From Melitaea cinxia (taxonomy: Eukaryota; Arthropoda; Insecta; Lepidoptera; Nymphalidae): DNA of 64,000 bases. Position numbers and translations under genes: made by a program. This document shows positions 20,421 to 30,785 of this stretch, piece after piece. Location of the stretch: assembly GCF_905220565.1 (NCBI RefSeq), contig NC_059415.1:2710001-2774000 (forward strand), read 5' to 3'. The notes beneath the pieces are model-generated. The model was not told the origin of the DNA. It made no database searches and saw only the letters and a program-made list of their open reading frames with translations. Numbering within the stretch: position 1 is the stretch's first letter; every line of letters begins with the position of its first letter.

Positions 20421-21126
20421 AAAAAAAACAATGAAAAATAATAGTATATGTAAATCAAGTCGGAGAAATACGCGAGGAGATGAAAACTTTACTATAAATT
20501 TTCATTCATTCATTCATCACAAAAATAATTAATCCTCAATAAAGTGGGCACGGATCGGCTAGTACTGAATATAATTACTATTCGAGACTCTCGTATAAAC
20601 GGGTAATAGTCCTTTACTAGTTAGTAGTGGGACGCCTACCAACTATTTTAGTTCAGTTCAATTAAAAGTCAAATTGTACCAGGAGAACATATGATTCATG
20701 CGGTCAAGGCGGATTATCGCAGGTGTAAGCCTGGCTCTTATATTCAGAAATCATTCAATTTTGAACACGATTAGATTATTTGATCCCGGCCCTTTTTCCG
20801 ATCCTGGGATTTCAAGGTTGACGAAAAGCAATGAAGGGATCCATCATTTATCTATCATTTTAGAATTTAATAAAAAAAAGTTAAAAACACATGTAAAAAT
20901 TTCAGCTTTTATTCTTGAGCTTAGGACACTACGGTGCTATTAACTAATCATAATTACTAATAAATATTTAAACACTAATATTTTGTACTATAAACAATCA
21001 ATAAACCTCAATACTTAAACATTAACATTTAACTGAAGGAGCTAGTTACCTACTTAGTTTAGTGTAAATATATGTATTTATATGTTTTATATTTGAACAT
21101 ATAAATTCATATATTTACACGTTTAT
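20421..21126. other. Intronic sequence, nothing recognised
   Basis: No signature was recognised. The 81-codon frame at 20698-20943 shows no known motif. Confidence 0.45.
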
Positions 21127-21300
21127 GTCACAATTTGTACAACTACGCCGACACAATACCATCTCCTCTGCCTCTAGGTTGCCTGGAAGAAATCGTTTTT
21201 CAGCGATAAGGCCGCCCTTTGTACCTTGTGATACTTCGTTAAAATCAATCTGATATGTATTATTTTTGTTTTAGTGTACAATAAAGTGTATTGTTATGTT
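21127..21300 (+). repeat. LINE 3'-end fragment (sense copy)
   Basis: It has CTAGGTTGCCTGGAAGAAAT, CAGCGATAAGGCCGCC and a terminal GTGTACAATAAAGTG, the same LINE 3' end that is nested at 4800-5017 in the opposite orientation. No coding part is attached. Confidence 0.6.
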
Positions 21301-21635
21301 ATATAATTTTAAACGTAGATATTATGAGTTATTAGTCAAAAACATTCACAATAATTAGTATAATTAAATAATAAATATTATTGCGAAAATAGGAACGTAA
21401 AAATAACAAAGAACCCAATGTCTGATCACCTAATCTGCTTCTTAATTTTACTCGTCGTTTAGAAATTAAAAGTAAGGGTTTGGTTTTTCCTATGTACGGG
21501 TATTAAAATAACTAACGTGAAGTTGAAATTAAATTACAGTTAGGTAGGTTTTCAGTTATTTAGATAGGTATAAGGTTGAAATTAAATTACAGTTAACAAA
21601 AATAAGTAAATATCTACGTAGTACATAGGTATTAT

Positions 21636-21995
21636 CATCATTATTGGCCTTAGTCAGTCTATTTAGACAGTGTCAGACGGACACTGTGTCGCCTAGGACA
21701 CTCTTCAGGAAAAAGCACAGTTGCCAGCTCTGCGCCACCCTCTCGACCTCACTGGCTAGGCCCACAGGAACGACGAGTCGATACGTGTGGAGCCAGTTCG
21801 GCTGCAGGAGTCTTTCGCATTTTAGAGCTATGCCACGAATGCTTGACGGAGACCCCATTCCGGGTTTCAAATGAAGTTTTCCTTCTCCAGTACCCAAATG
21901 ATTTTGAGCCAGGTTTATCCCTCGGTCGCCTTTTACGACCTCCACGGGAAGAATGGGGTTGGTGCTATTCTACTCGGCCGAAACCACACGGCATA
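21636..21995 (-). mobile_element. Short retroposon with shared head and ATG-type tail
   Basis: The reverse complement begins TGCCGTGTGGTTTCGGC, with CCCATTCTTCCCGTGG and GTCGTAAAAGGCGACC. This is clearly related to the head of the retroposon at 33338-33698. It then diverges completely and ends in AATGATGATAAT. The inner part (TCCTGCAGCCGAACTGG and on) is specific to this family. Confidence 0.6.
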
Positions 21996-22103
21996 TATTT
22001 ATATTACATAGATATAATACATATTTAAATACATAAATAAAAATATTACAGCAAGCTCAGAAAGCAAGGCCACTACAAACTGCACCAATGGGCTAGCCAA
22101 ATA
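21996..22103 (-). mobile_element. tRNA-derived SINE-2, degraded head
   Basis: The reverse complement starts TTGGCTAGCCCATTGGTGCA and CTTTCTGAGCTTGCTGTAAT. The B box is lost. Confidence 0.55.
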
Positions 22104-23171
22104 TCGTTAAAATCAATTAATTTCGTAGATATCTTAAGAAATCAACTTGTCTCTGGAAATTTTAAGAATATATCCGCCAATCCACAGTGGAGTAGCGTAA
22201 CGGAGTGATTCTTCTCACGAGTTATTACTGTTGAGTCCAATTTCTACTGAAACGCATCAAGCCTTAAATTTTAGTCTTCCCTCGCTTAAATAGTGGGTAG
22301 TATTACAACAGAAAGCCAAACTCAGCAAGTAAACGTTTCACTAGCCCTACTCGCTAGGGTTTGCGAGTTCCACTCCCTCTTAAGTGTGGATGTAATATTT
22401 ATATTTATTTATATATGTAGTATTTTTAAGTCTATTTATCAAAAAAATATTTAGTTATATCAGTTGTTACCTATAACACAAGCATTGGGTTGCTTAAACT
22501 TAGGAACAGACGATCATGTGTATATATAATACGATATTTATTTATTTAAAGGAATATTATGAAGCTGTCATAATTGATTTCCACGATCAATCTAATCTTA
22601 GGCTATACTGGCTAAATAAACTTTTTGCTTTAAACGGTTATAGGCCATTAAACGTCATATCACGAGAAGTAGTGAATAGTGATTCAACGCGGATTGTATC
22701 ATGTAGGTGTCAAATGAAATATTACTCATTCATTCCTAAAATAGTCTCAGCTACATATTACAACTACAAAATACATTATTTTCCTAAAATCCATCAAGAT
22801 ATTTTAAACACATTCGTGCTCCCGTTCATGCTGTATCGATTTCATCTTTGTTACTCGAGTGCCATAGGAGTCTACGCCGAGCACTCTTGACCCAGAAACA
22901 CTTGGTTTAATCAGATCATTACAATGGCTATGATGCATTTACATTTTTAATACTACAAAAAAAAAGGATTTTTTTGTCCACGTGTGTGGTGTGTGTGTGT
23001 GTCTATATAATACACGATTCGTATCGCCCGTATGTATTCGTTCGTAAGTAGTTCGTATCTTGGCACGCTCTGTACGCTAAACTATTTGACGAATTTAAAA
23101 ATATCAGTCGATTTATCATAAGAAGTGTAAGTAGACAGTAGGAATTTTTGTTTTTCATGTCGTATTTTTTA
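22104..23171. other. Intronic sequence with SINE relics
   Basis: 22160-22320 holds a diverged 3' part of the Metulj-like SINE (ATATATCCGCCAATCCACAG). 22345-22545 is a diverged sense copy of SINE-2 (CAGTTGTTACCTATAACAC). The 124-codon frame at 22516-22890 has no recognised domain. Confidence 0.5.
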
Positions 23172-23382
23172 ATCTAATATATAAAATTCTCGTGTAGCGG
23201 TGTTAAACTCCTCTGAAACGGCTTGACCGATTCTCGTGAAATTTTGTGTGCATATCGGGTAGGTCTGAGAATCGAACAACATCTATTTTTCACACCCCTA
23301 AGTTGTAGGGGGGGGGGGGGGGTTAAGAGGGTTAATAAGATATATAGCAAAACAACGTTTGCGGGGTCAGCTAGTTAAAATA
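23172..23382 (-). repeat. Interspersed repeat D
   Basis: Reverse copy with ATATAAAATTCTCGTGTAG at the left end, a G-run of about 14 at 23309, and GGGGTCAGCTAGTT at the right end. Confidence 0.7.
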
Positions 23383-23394
23383 TATATATTTCAA

Positions 23395-23520
23395 AATCAA
23401 AATCAAAAATAACTTAATTCAAATTGACCCCATGAGCACTTTCGAATCCTCATTTTACAAATTAAAATTTGAAGGTGTTTATTATTTTTGTACAAGTAAA
23501 GCTACTATTATTTAACTAGA
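23395..23520 (+). repeat. Interspersed repeat F fragment
   Basis: It begins CAAAATCAAAATCAAAAAT, then GAGCACTTTCGAATCC, CATTTTACAAATTAAA and GTACAAGTAAAGCTAC. The family recurs at 61305-61520, 61935-61990 and 62470-62590. Confidence 0.6.
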
Positions 23521-23559
23521 AATTTAGTATTATACTGGTGTAAATTAATAAATAGTGTC

Positions 23560-23850
23560 TGAAGTGCACTAGGTAAAAGTGAACATCACGTATTCTTTAC
23601 CAAAAACATTTGAATTTTCAACTCTTGCCGCATGCTGTAAAGCTATTCTGACACAATAACCTTTTCGTAACAATTCCGAACACAACAAAACAAAATCCAA
23701 CCGAATCGTTCCGGCCATTCTCAAGTACTCTTTCGTACACGCGGCAATTGATTTTTGGAGTTCCCTTCCAAATGGTGCCAACGACACACTTCAACGAAGA
23801 CTACTGTCCTTCATCCTGGTATGGGGTTATATTTTTAAGTCCGTGATAGG
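23560..23850 (+). pseudogene. Possible LINE C-terminal relic
   Basis: In one plus-strand frame the segment from about 23690 reads SFVHAAIDFWSSLPNGAND. This resembles the conserved [FL]WN.LP segment near the C-terminus of several insect LINE polyproteins. The frame is interrupted upstream. No RT core is attached, so the assignment is weak. Confidence 0.3.
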
Positions 23851-23919
23851 TATATTTTCGTATATTGTTGTGGTCCTGTATCTATAATGATATGATTTAA
23901 TTTTGTTTTATTATACACG

Positions 23920-24250
23920 AGCTAAGCCCTGCGGTTTCACACGCGTTAATTTGAAAAAAAAATAGCCTATAGCCTTCCTTGATATCTATCGTCTATCTAA
24001 CACTGACAAATTTAATTCGTACGATTCATTTTTGTGTTACCCACACTTTAGGAAATTCATAACAATTTTTTAATATCATATCAAAAATCGACCGTTCCAG
24101 CGGGGATCGAACCTGCATCTCCGACTTACGGAACGGTCGATTTTTGATATGATATTAAAAATGCCTTAGAATTACTGATTTTTTTTTTTTTCAAATTGGA
24201 CCTGTGATTAACGCGTTCAAACAAACAAACAAACTTCAGGTTTATAATAA
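23920..24250 (+). repeat. Interspersed repeat C, interrupted by a hairpin SINE
   Basis: It starts ACACGAGCTAAGCCCTGCGG, then ATAGCCTATAGCCTTCC. The repeat is broken at about 24015 by the hairpin element and resumes by about 24175 (CAAATTGGACC, then a CAAA tail). This gives a relative age: the hairpin element is younger. Confidence 0.6.
24015..24175 (-). mobile_element. tRNA-derived fold-back element, copy 1 (32-bp hairpin)
   Basis: A perfect 32-bp inverted repeat (24067-24098 with 24130-24161) encloses a 31-base loop. The loop and left arm are the reverse complement of a tRNA-like 3' half (B box region GGTTCGATCCCCGCTGG). The left flank (TTTTTGTGTTACCCACAC) is shared with the copy at 32376, which shows common descent. 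Confidence 0.75.
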
Positions 24251-25918
24251 TAGTATACATTTTTATTCAACGAAGTTTGTATTTCTTATTTGTTTACCAA
24301 ATAAAAAAATGATCTTTTTTTAACATAACTTTGGTTTTTTTATGTAGTTTCTCGCTAAACTCTTGATCAGTGACGAAATTTGTCAGTTGACGTTTTATAT
24401 AGACGAAAGAAATGCCATTTTTTATACTAAACCAGCACATAGGTATTCAGTTCTGTATATTGTTTTAAATAGAAATATTTCTTCCGTACAGAATTTGTAA
24501 CAGATAAAAGCATAACATTGTTACGATTCTTGTCAATATGATATCAAGTTAAAACATGATTAAATTATTTCTTTTAAAATCATTACATAATATAAAACAA
24601 AATCACCTTCCGCTGTCTGTATGCTTAGATCTTTAAAACTACGCAACGGATTTTGATTCAGTTTCCTTTAGTAAATAGTGTGATTCTAGAGTGAGAGAGT
24701 ATAATACATGCATAATATAGTAGAGTAACACTGATAGTTTTTGCAACCGTGCGAAGCCGGGACGGGCCGCTACTATTATATAAATTTAATCAATCAATTT
24801 ATTTATTTCCTGCGCGGTCTCGTTTCCTATTGACTGGCGATAACAAATCAGAGTCGATTGTGGCTGTGAGTGTTGTTAGTATTTTTACCAGAGTAAGAAG
24901 CAGTGAAGTAATTTTTTATTGTAATAGAGAAGAAACTGTCAGTCCAAATGATAAAGTTTTATTTTATCAAATTATTTTATTCTATACTAGCTGTCAATAG
25001 TTTATAGTAAAAATTAAATAAATGTACAACTTTTTATATATCTTTTTTGTATTAAAACCTCCCATAGGCCTTAAGGAACATACAAAAAAAATATCTGATT
25101 TGATCGAGCCATTCTCTCAATCGCTTAGGAACATTCGTTTTTATTTATATAGATAAAGAGAAGAAAGAAGTTACGTCACCTTAAAACCCTAACTCGGTCG
25201 AAATATTAAGGCAATATATTTTCATAAACAGAACCCAACCTTGACGAAGAAATATTTAACTTGGCCAAGTAGTGACTGTTATAAACGAAGATAACTTAAA
25301 TCTTTAACATCTGACGGTGGATTTCGAGAAGTTTCGATCGAACTAAGTTCTCGAATATTGCTATGGAGGGAAATGTTCTTGAAATTGTATTATGACAAGT
25401 TTTTGGCACGCCGTGCGGTATATCAAATATCACCTATTCTGTATTATTTGCCTGAAAACGCGATTTTCGTAAAAGATATTGTGAATAACGTATTATATTC
25501 TGTATTTTATATTTGTTTACTAAAATTATCGCTATTTTCCTTGGTCGTGGCAAAATGGCTCTATGGCTTAACTTTATCGATTTTATTCATATTTAATTTT
25601 AAAGTATTCTAATAATTTGTAAAAGGAATGAAAACACAATGAAAAACAACAATTACAGAATGAAAAATATGAAAACACAATGAAACACAACAATTACAGA
25701 ATGAAAAATAATGAAAATAGTGCATAAAATGGGAAAATTTCAGAAAACTTAACGCTTGTTTAAACTATCAACTGTCAAACTAGTCAGCTATGTATTTCAA
25801 TAAAAGTAAATATCACACGAAGCTCAGCCCATCCTCTATAAAAACGTGCATAAAAAAAATTAAAAAGATTAATACGGCAAAATATTATAAACTGAAAAAG
25901 GAAGTGAGATCATGAAGT
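24251..25918. other. AT-rich intronic sequence
   Basis: No gene recognised. 25060-25155 resembles 31720-31825 (AAAACCTCCC, GGCCTTAAGGAACATA, AGAGCCATTCTC), an unclassified repeat seen twice in the window. Small frames at 24749-25000 and 25358-25612 show no domain. Confidence 0.5.
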
Positions 25919-25923
25919 GAATC

Positions 25924-26137
25924 TATTGGGTTTGGGTTAATGATAGGCGTTTGTATTCTTGCTTCTCTATACTTTATTCTGTACACGCGGACTTTACAAA
26001 AGCAATTACACAGCAGAGCAATTAACACATCTTTAGTCGCCATCGATGACAAGAAGAAAAAAAATGATACCATATACAAAAATATAAATTAGAGTGGATG
26101 AGCACAGATAAACAATGTTTTTATTGTATATCCAACA
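25924..26137 (-). repeat. 3' LTR of copia element
   Basis: 214 bp. On the element strand it starts TGTTGGATATACAATAAA and ends CCCAATA. It appears identical to 29669-29882. An AATAAA on the element strand lies near the 3' end (CAGAATAAAGT). Confidence 0.95.
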
Positions 26138-26150
26138 CCCTTCCTCAATA
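26138..26150 (-). other. Polypurine tract of copia element
   Basis: On the element strand, GAGGAAGGGTG ends exactly at the 3' LTR. This is the expected primer site for plus-strand synthesis. Confidence 0.8.
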
Positions 26151-26250
26151 AAAACAGATATGCTCATCGACTCTATTTCTATTCTATACTTCTATTTAAA
26201 AATACATACAAAAATTATTCTTTTATTAACTTTACAAACTAAAATAAAAC

Positions 26251-27465
26251 TTATTCTATTAACAAATTTAGATCAATACAAAACTTCTTAAACTTTTCTC
26301 TATTTAAACACTTAGTAAACATATCTGCAATCTGTCTATTAGTACATATATATCTCAATAATACTATTTGTTTTATAACCTTATCCCTTACAAAATGATA
26401 CTTTAAATCTATGTGTTTAAGTTTTCTATGTTGTTCTGGATTTTTTGATACATATATAGCTGACTGATTATCTACAAAAATAATAAAACTATTACATTTT
26501 AATCCTATTTCTTTTAATAAATTTCTAACCCAACATCCTTCTGCAATGCCTCTACCTAATGCTATATATTCAGATTCTGTCGAAGATAATGCTATACATT
26601 GTTGTTTTGAACTACACCATGATACAGTACACCCATAAACCTTCATCACATAGCCCGAAGTAGATTTTCTACAAATTTTGTCTCCAGCCCAGTCTGCATC
26701 TGTATATCCTAATAATGGAGTATCTTGACCAGCTTCATAATTTAATTTATACTCTAATGTCCCCTTTATGTAGCGTAATATACGTTTTAATGCTTTCCAT
26801 AACTCTAAACTTGCATAAACTTGAAATCTACTCAAATAGCTTAAAGCAAAACATATGTCAGGTCTTGTTCCTAACATAGTGTACATTAATCTTCCTACAA
26901 GTTCTCTACACTTCTTTTCTAACTCTTTATTTTCACATAGTTTTCTTGGTAATTCTAATCCTTTTTCTATAGGTGTAGCAACTGTATTACAATTCTCCAT
27001 TTTATATAACTTTAAAATATCTTTTAAATACTGTATTTGATCTAATGTAATTTTACTATCCGATTTTGTTATATTAATACCTAGGTATTTAAATTTGTTA
27101 TTATTTCCCATGTTTGTCATATCAAATTCTTTCTGTAATATAAATTTTAGTCTTTCTATATCTTCTTTTTTCTCACATAAAATTATAAGATCATCTACAT
27201 ATAACAATAAGTAAAACTTTAAATTCTTTTTATAATAAAGACAATAATCTGCCTTACTTCTTTCAAAACCCTGTTTAATCATAAAATTATTAAATCTGTC
27301 ATTCCAATTCTTTGGAGACTTCTTTAGTCCATATAGACTTTTTTGCAATTTTAATACTTTATTGTTGTCCGCCACTTCGATACCCTTTGGCATTTTTAAA
27401 TAAACCTCTTCTTCTATCTCTCCATTAAGAAAAGCACTCTTGACATCCATTTGTGATATTAATCC
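26251..27465 (-). pseudogene. pol: Copia reverse transcriptase-RNase H (5'-truncated pol)
   Basis: An open frame of about 400 codons that would copy the element RNA into DNA. Numbering from an ATG at 27477, it starts mid-RT at QMDVKSAFLNG (catalytic Asp11) and has SLYGLKKSPKNW and the LYVDDLIIL box (Asp95/96). RNase H follows, with GYTDADWAG (D260), SSTESEYIALG (E301) and FVDNQSA (D336), and then a typical copia C-terminus. The RT N-terminal fingers (WVYKIK/RLVAKG-type region in the family) are absent. The nominal ATG lies in the junction with integrase and is not a natural start: copia makes one Gag-Pol. The frame is +1 relative to the upstream ORF. No stops have accumulated, so the deletion is recent. 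Confidence 0.93.
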
Positions 27466-29452
27466 CATATCCAACAAATATTCCTTTCATGCTTTTACTA
27501 TCCCACTTTAATCGATTTTGAGTTGGTATATGTACATACACTTCTGTTCCAAATGTTTTTAATAAAGTAATATCATACTTCTGTTTGTTGTAAAATAATT
27601 CAAATGGTGTTTTGCCAGCTTCTTTTGTCTTACCAGTCCTATTTATTACATAAGTTGCAGTACTTACCGCCTCAGCCCAAAATTCCTTTCCAAGACTCTT
27701 TGCCTGTAACATTGTTCTCGCTGCTTCGACAATAGTCCTCATCTCTCGTTCAGCTCTGCCATTCTGTTCTGGTGTGTAGGGTACTGTAGTTTCATGAATG
27801 ATCCCTCTATTTTTACATAAATTTTTGAATTTAGTATTTATAAACTCAGTACCATTATCAGATCGAAACCTTTTGATTGTAGACCTAGACTCATTACTGA
27901 AAGTTAATATGAAATCTTCTATCAAGTCAGCTGTTTCAGATTTATTTTTTAGAAAATATACAAATCTATAAGAACTATAATCATCTTTAAAAAGTAAAAA
28001 ATATTTAGAACCTCCTAACGATTCTTTCTCCATAGGACCACATAAATCCATATGAATTAATTCCCCTACAGAACTTGCTCTATAATCACTTTTACTAAAT
28101 GTTAATCTATGCTGCTTTCCTTCTATACACGGTATACATTGTTCTATATTTCCATCATATTTAATATTATAACTATTTAATGTTTCTTTTACCAAATTAT
28201 AATTTTGATGAGCAAAACGTTCATGCCATTCTGTCAAAGACGCCAATGCTACAGAGTTATTAAATTTAAAATTCATAATGAATAAGTTATCAACCCGAGT
28301 AGCCGTACAAGTAACCTCACCGTCTTTAACAAAGTGACAACCAATTTTTGTTGATTTCATAACATAACCTTTATCCATAGCACAAACAACAGAAAATAAA
28401 TTTACTGTTAGGTCTGGAACATAGAGCACTTCAAGTAAGACTGACTCTTCAAAACTGTTACCATTAAATGCTAAAAATTTAATTTTACCTTTACCTTCTA
28501 CTTTTAACTTATTTCCGTTTCCTACCGTTACATATTTATTGCACTGAAGCTTTCTATATTCTGTAAACAATTGCATATTTTTACACATATGTTCGCTCGC
28601 ACCTGTATCTAGTATCCAACAACTATCCGCAAAATTTAAATTTACAATATATGCTTTTGAGACACTGTTATTACTCTTATTACATTCTTTAACTTTATTT
28701 AATCGAAATTTACAGTCATTATAAAGATGTCCTATCTTACCACAATAATTACACGGCCGTGAGTTACACTGATTCTTGAAATGTCCATATTTACCGCAGT
28801 GATAGCACTTAATACCATTGCTATTCATATTATTCGAAAGAAACTTTTTCTTTGTTAAATCTCTTCTGTATCTGTTATTAGATTTATTTACCACAAATGC
28901 TTCTGTAGTCTGTCCTATGTTACCATTAATTTGCAGTCTCTCTTCTTCAACCAATAGTCGCGCTGTTAAATTCTTTATAGTTTGCTCCGAACTCTGAACA
29001 CTTTCCCACGCTGAGATGAAATGTTTATATTCTTGTGGTAGACATAATAATATCTTAGTAATAGTCATATTTTCTGATATCTCTTCGCCATGTGCTTTTA
29101 ATTGATGCAATAACTCTTCTATCTGTGCCATAAATTTAGCCATAGGTCCTTCATATTTTAGATTGTAAAATTTTTGTTGTAATAAATGGATTCCTACCTT
29201 GGATTTCGCTTCGTAGATAGTAGTCAATTTCTCCCACATGTCATAGGCTGTTGCACAACTTGTCAGCAGTGTAAGAATATTCTCTTCCACTCTCGTTACA
29301 ATTAACTCTTGAGCTTTCTGATCTATTTCGCTTTCTTCTTTGGTACACTTCGCGGTGACCATGTTGAATAAACCTCGCGACTTTAAAACAATGGATATCT
29401 GGAACCGCCATGTTGTCCAGTTTTGTTCGTTTAAAATAATTGCCCGTTCCAT
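27425..29452 (-). CDS. gag-pol: Copia Gag-protease-integrase polyprotein (C-terminally truncated)
   Basis: 675 residues from ATG 29452, about 200 bases inside the 5' LTR, with the usual copia Gag N-terminus (NEQNWTTWRFQI). In order: Gag capsid about 1-200; two CCHC zinc knuckles, CYHCGKYGHFKNQC (216-229) and CNYCGKIGHLYNDC (234-247); protease motif WILDTGASEHM (Asp282); integrase H410-H415-C439-C442 zinc site; and DDE core D469 (HMDLCGP), D532 (RSDNGTEF) and E568 (NGRAERE), with 35 residues between the last two. All catalytic residues are present. It ends abnormally: after FVGYG the frame meets sequence from the RT gene, adds about a dozen residues and stops. The integrase C-terminus and the read-through to RT are lost. 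Confidence 0.95.
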   Translation of the reverse strand: MERAIILNEQNWTTWRFQISIVLKSRGLFNMVTAKCTKEESEIDQKAQELIVTRVEENILTLLTSCATAYDMWEKLTTIYEAKSKVGIHLLQQKFYNLKYEGPMAKFMAQIEELLHQLKAHGEEISENMTITKILLCLPQEYKHFISAWESVQSSEQTIKNLTARLLVEEERLQINGNIGQTTEAFVVNKSNNRYRRDLTKKKFLSNNMNSNGIKCYHCGKYGHFKNQCNSRPCNYCGKIGHLYNDCKFRLNKVKECNKSNNSVSKAYIVNLNFADSCWILDTGASEHMCKNMQLFTEYRKLQCNKYVTVGNGNKLKVEGKGKIKFLAFNGNSFEESVLLEVLYVPDLTVNLFSVVCAMDKGYVMKSTKIGCHFVKDGEVTCTATRVDNLFIMNFKFNNSVALASLTEWHERFAHQNYNLVKETLNSYNIKYDGNIEQCIPCIEGKQHRLTFSKSDYRASSVGELIHMDLCGPMEKESLGGSKYFLLFKDDYSSYRFVYFLKNKSETADLIEDFILTFSNESRSTIKRFRSDNGTEFINTKFKNLCKNRGIIHETTVPYTPEQNGRAEREMRTIVEAARTMLQAKSLGKEFWAEAVSTATYVINRTGKTKEAGKTPFELFYNKQKYDITLLKTFGTEVYVHIPTQNRLKWDSKSMKGIFVGYGINITNGCQECFS

Positions 29453-29653
29453 TTTTCTTTACTGTTATTTTGTTTTTTATATAAATATTCCCTTTCGTAT
29501 CTATATTTCTTCTGTATTGCAAAATTTTGTTGCAACTTTATCTTCTGTCGTGCCTCTTTATACTTGAAAGCACGCTATCAAAACCAAGATGAATTCCTTA
29601 TAAAAAGAATCGTTAATTATCTGGTTTTATTACTCTTCTTTTCTGCTTTTGTG

Positions 29654-29668
29654 TCTGGGCCCATAACC
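29654..29668 (-). promoter_or_regulatory. Primer-binding site of copia element (internal tRNA-iMet)
   Basis: On the element strand, GGTTATGGGCCCAGA follows the 5' LTR directly. It matches the anticodon stem-loop of initiator-Met tRNA rather than its 3' end. This is the known half-tRNA priming mode of Drosophila copia. Confidence 0.88.
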
Positions 29669-29882
29669 TATTGGGTTTGGGTTAATGATAGGCGTTTGTA
29701 TTCTTGCTTCTCTATACTTTATTCTGTACACGCGGACTTTACAAAAGCAATTACACAGCAGAGCAATTAACACATCTTTAGTCGCCATCGATGACAAGAA
29801 GAAAAAAAATGATACCATATACAAAAATATAAATTAGAGTGGATGAGCACAGATAAACAATGTTTTTATTGTATATCCAACA
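29669..29882 (-). repeat. 5' LTR of copia element
   Basis: 214 bp, apparently identical to 25924-26137 and flanked on its outer side by GAATC (29883-29887). Confidence 0.95.
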
Positions 29883-29887
29883 GAATC

Positions 29888-30544
29888 GACCCTAATAAAA
29901 ATTCGTTTAGATTGTTAATTTATTCCAAACTTATTAATTCTTCGCAAGAGAACCAAATCGCTTAATTAGACCACCACCTATATAGGCCAGTGCTTATGTC
30001 ATTAAAAATTGTAAAAAGTAAAAAAAAATATCGGCTCTTGTCTAATATTAAACAGTAAAATTATAATAAGCAAATCCTCAAGAATTTCTTTATTTTCAGG
30101 TCATGATTTGTGTCAAAAAAAATAAAAAAGTCGCAAAAATTGTATGATGCCAAGAAATTCGCGGGGTCAAATAAATAATATTAAAATACAAAGGCAACTT
30201 TATACTATAGTAAATTTCAACCCACAAAATAAAACTATATTTTTTAAAATACCTTTCTGAAATTGATCAACGCTACGAGAGAGGAAACTACTTTATCATA
30301 TAATAAACCGATCCAAAAAACCATTTAGGGAAATCTCGTTACGGATAAAAGTGTAGATAATGGGACTATTCCCCTCAACTGAGTTTGTAAAATGAATTTT
30401 ATCCTCAATTTTACCTTTAGAATGTTATTGTTTGAGGATATTTTTATATTTCATTGAACACAGGAAGATTGTCGTGGAACCACAATGTCAACAATCAGAA
30501 ATGATGATGAAGGTAGTACAAATTTTAGAAGCGATAAAAAAAAT
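29888..30544. other. Intronic sequence, nothing recognised
   Basis: No repeat signature, exon or RNA gene was seen. Confidence 0.45.
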
Positions 30545-30785
30545 GTCGATTACCGTAGCTTATAGACGCCTGTAACACGAGAAGCATCGCAAGCACGTTA
30601 CCGACTCTATCCCCAATTCCCGCTAGGAGCTCTGGTCACCTTAGTCACCGACAGGAATACAACACTGCTTGAAAGCAGTATTATTTAGCTGTGATCTTCT
30701 GTAAGATCGAGACCACCCCAGTCGGGCTGCTCCATATTTTGAGCAGGAAACGTCCTGCTGTGCTCAAACTCAGTTTACACTTGTA
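30545..30785 (+). repeat. Interspersed repeat B
   Basis: Sense copy from GATTACCGTAGCTTATAGAC through AACACGAGAAGCATCGCAAG and CAACACTGCTTGAAAGCAG to CCAGTCGGGCTGCTCC. Confidence 0.65.

Larger units (their letters stand above)
25919..29887 (-). mobile_element. Ty1/copia LTR retrotransposon, young, internally deleted
   Basis: A complete insertion on the minus strand, antisense to the host gene. It has two 214-bp LTRs with no visible difference, flanked by the 5-bp target duplication GAATC (25919-25923 and 29883-29887). Element order: LTR, tRNA-iMet-type primer site, Gag-protease-integrase, RT-RNase H, purine tract, LTR. The inner region of about 3.5 kb is short for copia. The end of integrase and the start of RT are missing, and the two halves are joined out of frame near 27463. 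Identical LTRs with otherwise open frames mean a very recent insertion. Confidence 0.96.

Noticed and set aside
22516..22890. 124-codon plus-strand frame
   Set aside because: No recognisable domain, AT-rich composition like the surroundings, overlap with a SINE-2 relic at its start, and no splice sites that I trust.
25885..26079. Open frame starting MYMVSFFFFLSSMATKDV, also at 29630-29824
   Set aside because: It lies within the copia LTRs and is duplicated only because the LTRs are.
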